DNA of 64,000 bases, from the NCBI GenBank assembly GCA_964036275.1, contig OZ038439.1, positions 15,484,330-15,548,329 of the forward strand. Direction: 5' to 3'. The position numbers and the translations under genes are program-made. Below the pieces are notes generated by a model, which did no database searches, was not told where the DNA came from, and was given only the letters and a program-made list of their open reading frames with translations. The DNA comes from Litoditis marina (Eukaryota > Nematoda > Chromadorea > Rhabditida > Rhabditidae). Positions 61,618 through 64,000 of this stretch are shown one piece after another; the stretch's first letter is position 1, and every line of letters begins with the position of its first letter.

Positions 61618-62650
61618 TTTTTATTCCGAGCTGGCGAGAGTTTCCTGGTCCTGTTTTTTTTTTCTGAAAATGGACCGCGAAAGCTCTCCTTAACACCTCT
61701 CCAGAACGTGAGTCCTCTCTTTAACATTGAGCGCGAGACCTTTCTCTTACATAGAGCGCAGACCTCTCTCTAACATAGAGCGCGAAACCTCTCTTTACCA
61801 TAGAGCGCGAAACTTGTCCCTAACATAGAGCGCGGAATTTCTTCCTTACCATAGAGCGCGAAACTTCTCCCTAACATATAACGGGAAACTTCTCCCTAAC
61901 ATAGAACGCGAAATTTCTTCTTACCATAGAGCGTGAAATTTCTTCCTAACATAGAGCGCGAAACTTCTCCCTAACATAGAGCGCGGAATTTCTTCCTTAC
62001 CATAGAGCGCGAAACTTCTCCCTAACATATAGCGCGAAACTTCTCCTTAAGAGCGCGAAACTTCTCACTAACATAGAGCGCGAAACTTCTCCCTAACATA
62101 TAACGCGAAACTTCTCCCTAACATAGAACGCGAAATTTCTTCTTACCATAGAGCGTGAAATTTCTCCCTAACATAGAGCGCGAAACTTCTCCCTAACATA
62201 GAGCGCGGAATTTCTTCCTTACCATAGAGCGCGAAACTTCTCCCTAACATAGAGCGCGGAATTTCTTCCTTACCATAGAGCGCGAAACTTCTCCCTAACA
62301 TATAGCGCGAAACTTCTCCTTAAGAGCGCGAAACTTCTCCCTAACATATAGCGCGAAACTTCTCCTTAAGAGCGCGAAACTTCTCCCTAACATGGAGCGC
62401 GAAACTTCTTCCTAACATAGAGGGCGGAATTTCTTCCTTACCATAGAGCGCGGAATTTCTTCCTTACCATAGAGCGCGAAACTTCTCCCTAACATAGGGT
62501 GCGGGAGCTCCCCTTAACGTAGAGCGCGGGACTTCTCCCGAATATTGTTCGCGGGAGTTCCCGAGAACTTATGGCGTGGAAGTTTCCCCTAACTTAGGGC
62601 TCGGGAGTTTCTCTTAACATAGAGGCAAAGGTTCTATCGCTACGCTAGCG
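61618..62650 (+). repeat. Satellite block 1
   Basis: After about 60 bp shared with block 2 it becomes tandem units of about 25-29 bp: AGCGCGAAACTTCTCCCTAA plus CATAG, alternating with a GCGGAATTTCTTCCTTACCAT variant. Near the end the units decay. Confidence 0.9.
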
Positions 62651-62854
62651 TTTTCTCTAAAAAATATGATCCACCCTTCCCACACTACTGCCAATGAGAA
62701 ATGGAATGCATCTAGCTCACGTTCACTCACGGCTTTTCTCAGTTTTCAGCAAAAAGTGCATTTGCTTCATTTGCTTCTCTCTTTTTCGACTAAAAGTGCA
62801 CGATTTAGGTTTCAGACATACATACATACCAAGTAGGCGAATTATAGAGAGGGA
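62651..62854. other. Spacer between satellite blocks
   Basis: Unique sequence; the frames on either strand have no recognisable product. Confidence 0.5.
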
Positions 62855-64000
62855 CAAGGAAGGTCGCCGGCGGCTAAAGCCGCCTCCGCCTCCCTTGTTT
62901 TTATTCCGAGCTGGCGAGAGTTTCCTGGTCCTGTTTTTTTTCTGAAAATGGACCGCGAAAGCTCTCCTTAACAGTGCGAGACCTCTCTTTAACATTGAGC
63001 GCGAGACCTTTCTCTTACATGGAGCGCAAGACCTCTCTCTAACATAGAGCGCGAAACCTCTCTTTACCATAGAGCGCGAAACTTCTCCCTAACATAGAGC
63101 GCGGAATTTCTTCCTTACCATAGAGCGCGAAACTTCTCCCTAACATATAGCGCGAAACTTCTCCTTAAGAGCGCGAAACTTCTCCCTAACATATAGCGCG
63201 AAGCTTCTCCTTGAGAGCGCGAAACTTCTCACTAACATAGAGCGCGAAACTTCTCCCTAACATATAACGCGAAACTTCTCCCTAACATAGAACGCGGAAT
63301 TTCTTCTTACCATAGAGCGTGAAATTTCTTCCTAACATAGAGCGCGAAACTTCTCCCTAACATAGAGCGCGGAATTTCTTCCTTACCATAGAGCGCGAAA
63401 CTTCTCCCTAACATATAGCGCGAAACTTCTCCTTAAGAGCGCGAAACTTCTCCCTAACATATAGCGCGAAACTTCTCCTTAAGAGCGCGAAACTTCTCAC
63501 TAACATAGAGTGCGAAACTTCTCCCTAACATATAGCGCGAAACTTCTCCTTAAGAGCGCGAAACTTCTCACTAACATAGAGTGCGAAACTTCTCCCTAAC
63601 ATAGAGCGCGGAATTTCTTCCTTACCATAGAGCGCGGAATTTCTTCCTTACCATAGAGCGCGAAACTTCTCCCTAACATATAGCGCGAAACTTCTCCTTA
63701 AGAGCGCGAAACTTCTCCCTAACATATAGCGCGAAACTTCTCCTTAAGAGCGCGAAACTTCTCACTAACATAGAGTGCGAAACTTCTCCCTAACATAGAG
63801 CGCGGAATTTCTTCCTTACCATAGAGCGCGGAATTTCTTCCTTACCATAGAGCGCGAAACTTCTCCCTAACATATAGCGCGAAACTTCTCCTTAAGAGCG
63901 CGAAACTTCTCCCTAACATATAGCGCGAAACTTCTCCTTAAGAGCGCGAAACTTCTCACTAACATAGAGTGCGAAACTTCTCCCTAACATAGAGCGCGGA
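62855..64000 (+). repeat. Hairpin leader copy 2 and satellite block 2
   Basis: The leader at 62855-62897 and following sequence repeat block 1, 1280 bp away. Tandem units then run to the window edge and include a recurring short AGCGCGAAACTTCTCCTTAAG variant, so the array is organised in higher-order units and continues outside. Confidence 0.9.

Noticed and set aside
61618..64000. CRISPR-like array of short repeats
   Set aside because: Units are contiguous and variable with no unique spacers; this is a eukaryotic satellite.

Overview
The window is eukaryotic and reads as a nematode of the genus Caenorhabditis, probably not C. elegans. Genes have short exons with TTTTCAG-type acceptors, there is a candidate SL trans-splice acceptor just before one start codon, and every gap carries small inverted-repeat elements. 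A homeobox gene whose seven exons join in frame to a 388-residue Six3/6 (CEH-32) protein lies near the 3' end of a trehalase gene. From memory this matches the C. elegans tre-3/ceh-32 neighbourhood on chromosome V; no search was run.

Layout of the left part. 264-860 holds the last two exons of a trehalase (+ strand) with a GPI-type tail. 1868-7246 (+) is a ten-exon, 399-residue membrane fatty-acid desaturase of the FAT-1/FAT-2 type with all three histidine boxes; two of its donor splice sites coincide with the ends of inserted MITEs. 7.3-15.4 kb is gene-poor and full of MITEs, tRNA-like sequence and polypyrimidine/polypurine tracts. 15380-20177 (- strand) is ceh-32. The 16 kb upstream of ceh-32 has no gene I can support. 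It holds simple repeats, a 0.96 kb foldback element carrying two tRNA-like modules, and several non-repetitive TAATTA-rich blocks that could be cis-regulatory, as expected around a developmental transcription factor.

Middle. 36331-44451 (+) is an eight-exon gene for a 246-residue protein I do not recognise, with a mitochondrial-type N-terminus; its introns hold a 1.5 kb foldback element and other repeats. 45781-46514 (-) is a two-exon gene for a 68-residue Gly-rich protein bracketed by SCYMG motifs. Its TATA box directly abuts a 13-copy, 103-bp minisatellite.

Right part (48.4-64 kb) is a nest of transposons: (1) a near-intact CR1/jockey-like LINE on the minus strand, whose ORF1 and ORF2 are in the same frame separated by one UAG; (2) nested inverted repeats with two tRNA-like modules; (3) a second, 5'-truncated and frameshifted LINE; (4) a Gypsy-type LTR retrotransposon with LTRs identical by eye, inserted in LINE 2, whose 5' LTR is cut next to its TATA box by (5) a satellite headed by a GC-rich hairpin, running in about 1.28-kb higher-order units to the window end.

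The host genes (trehalose hydrolysis, lipid desaturation, anterior patterning, unknown mitochondrial) do not form one pathway or an operon. Exon structures were built by hand from splice signals and reading-frame continuity, and each product is open end to end.
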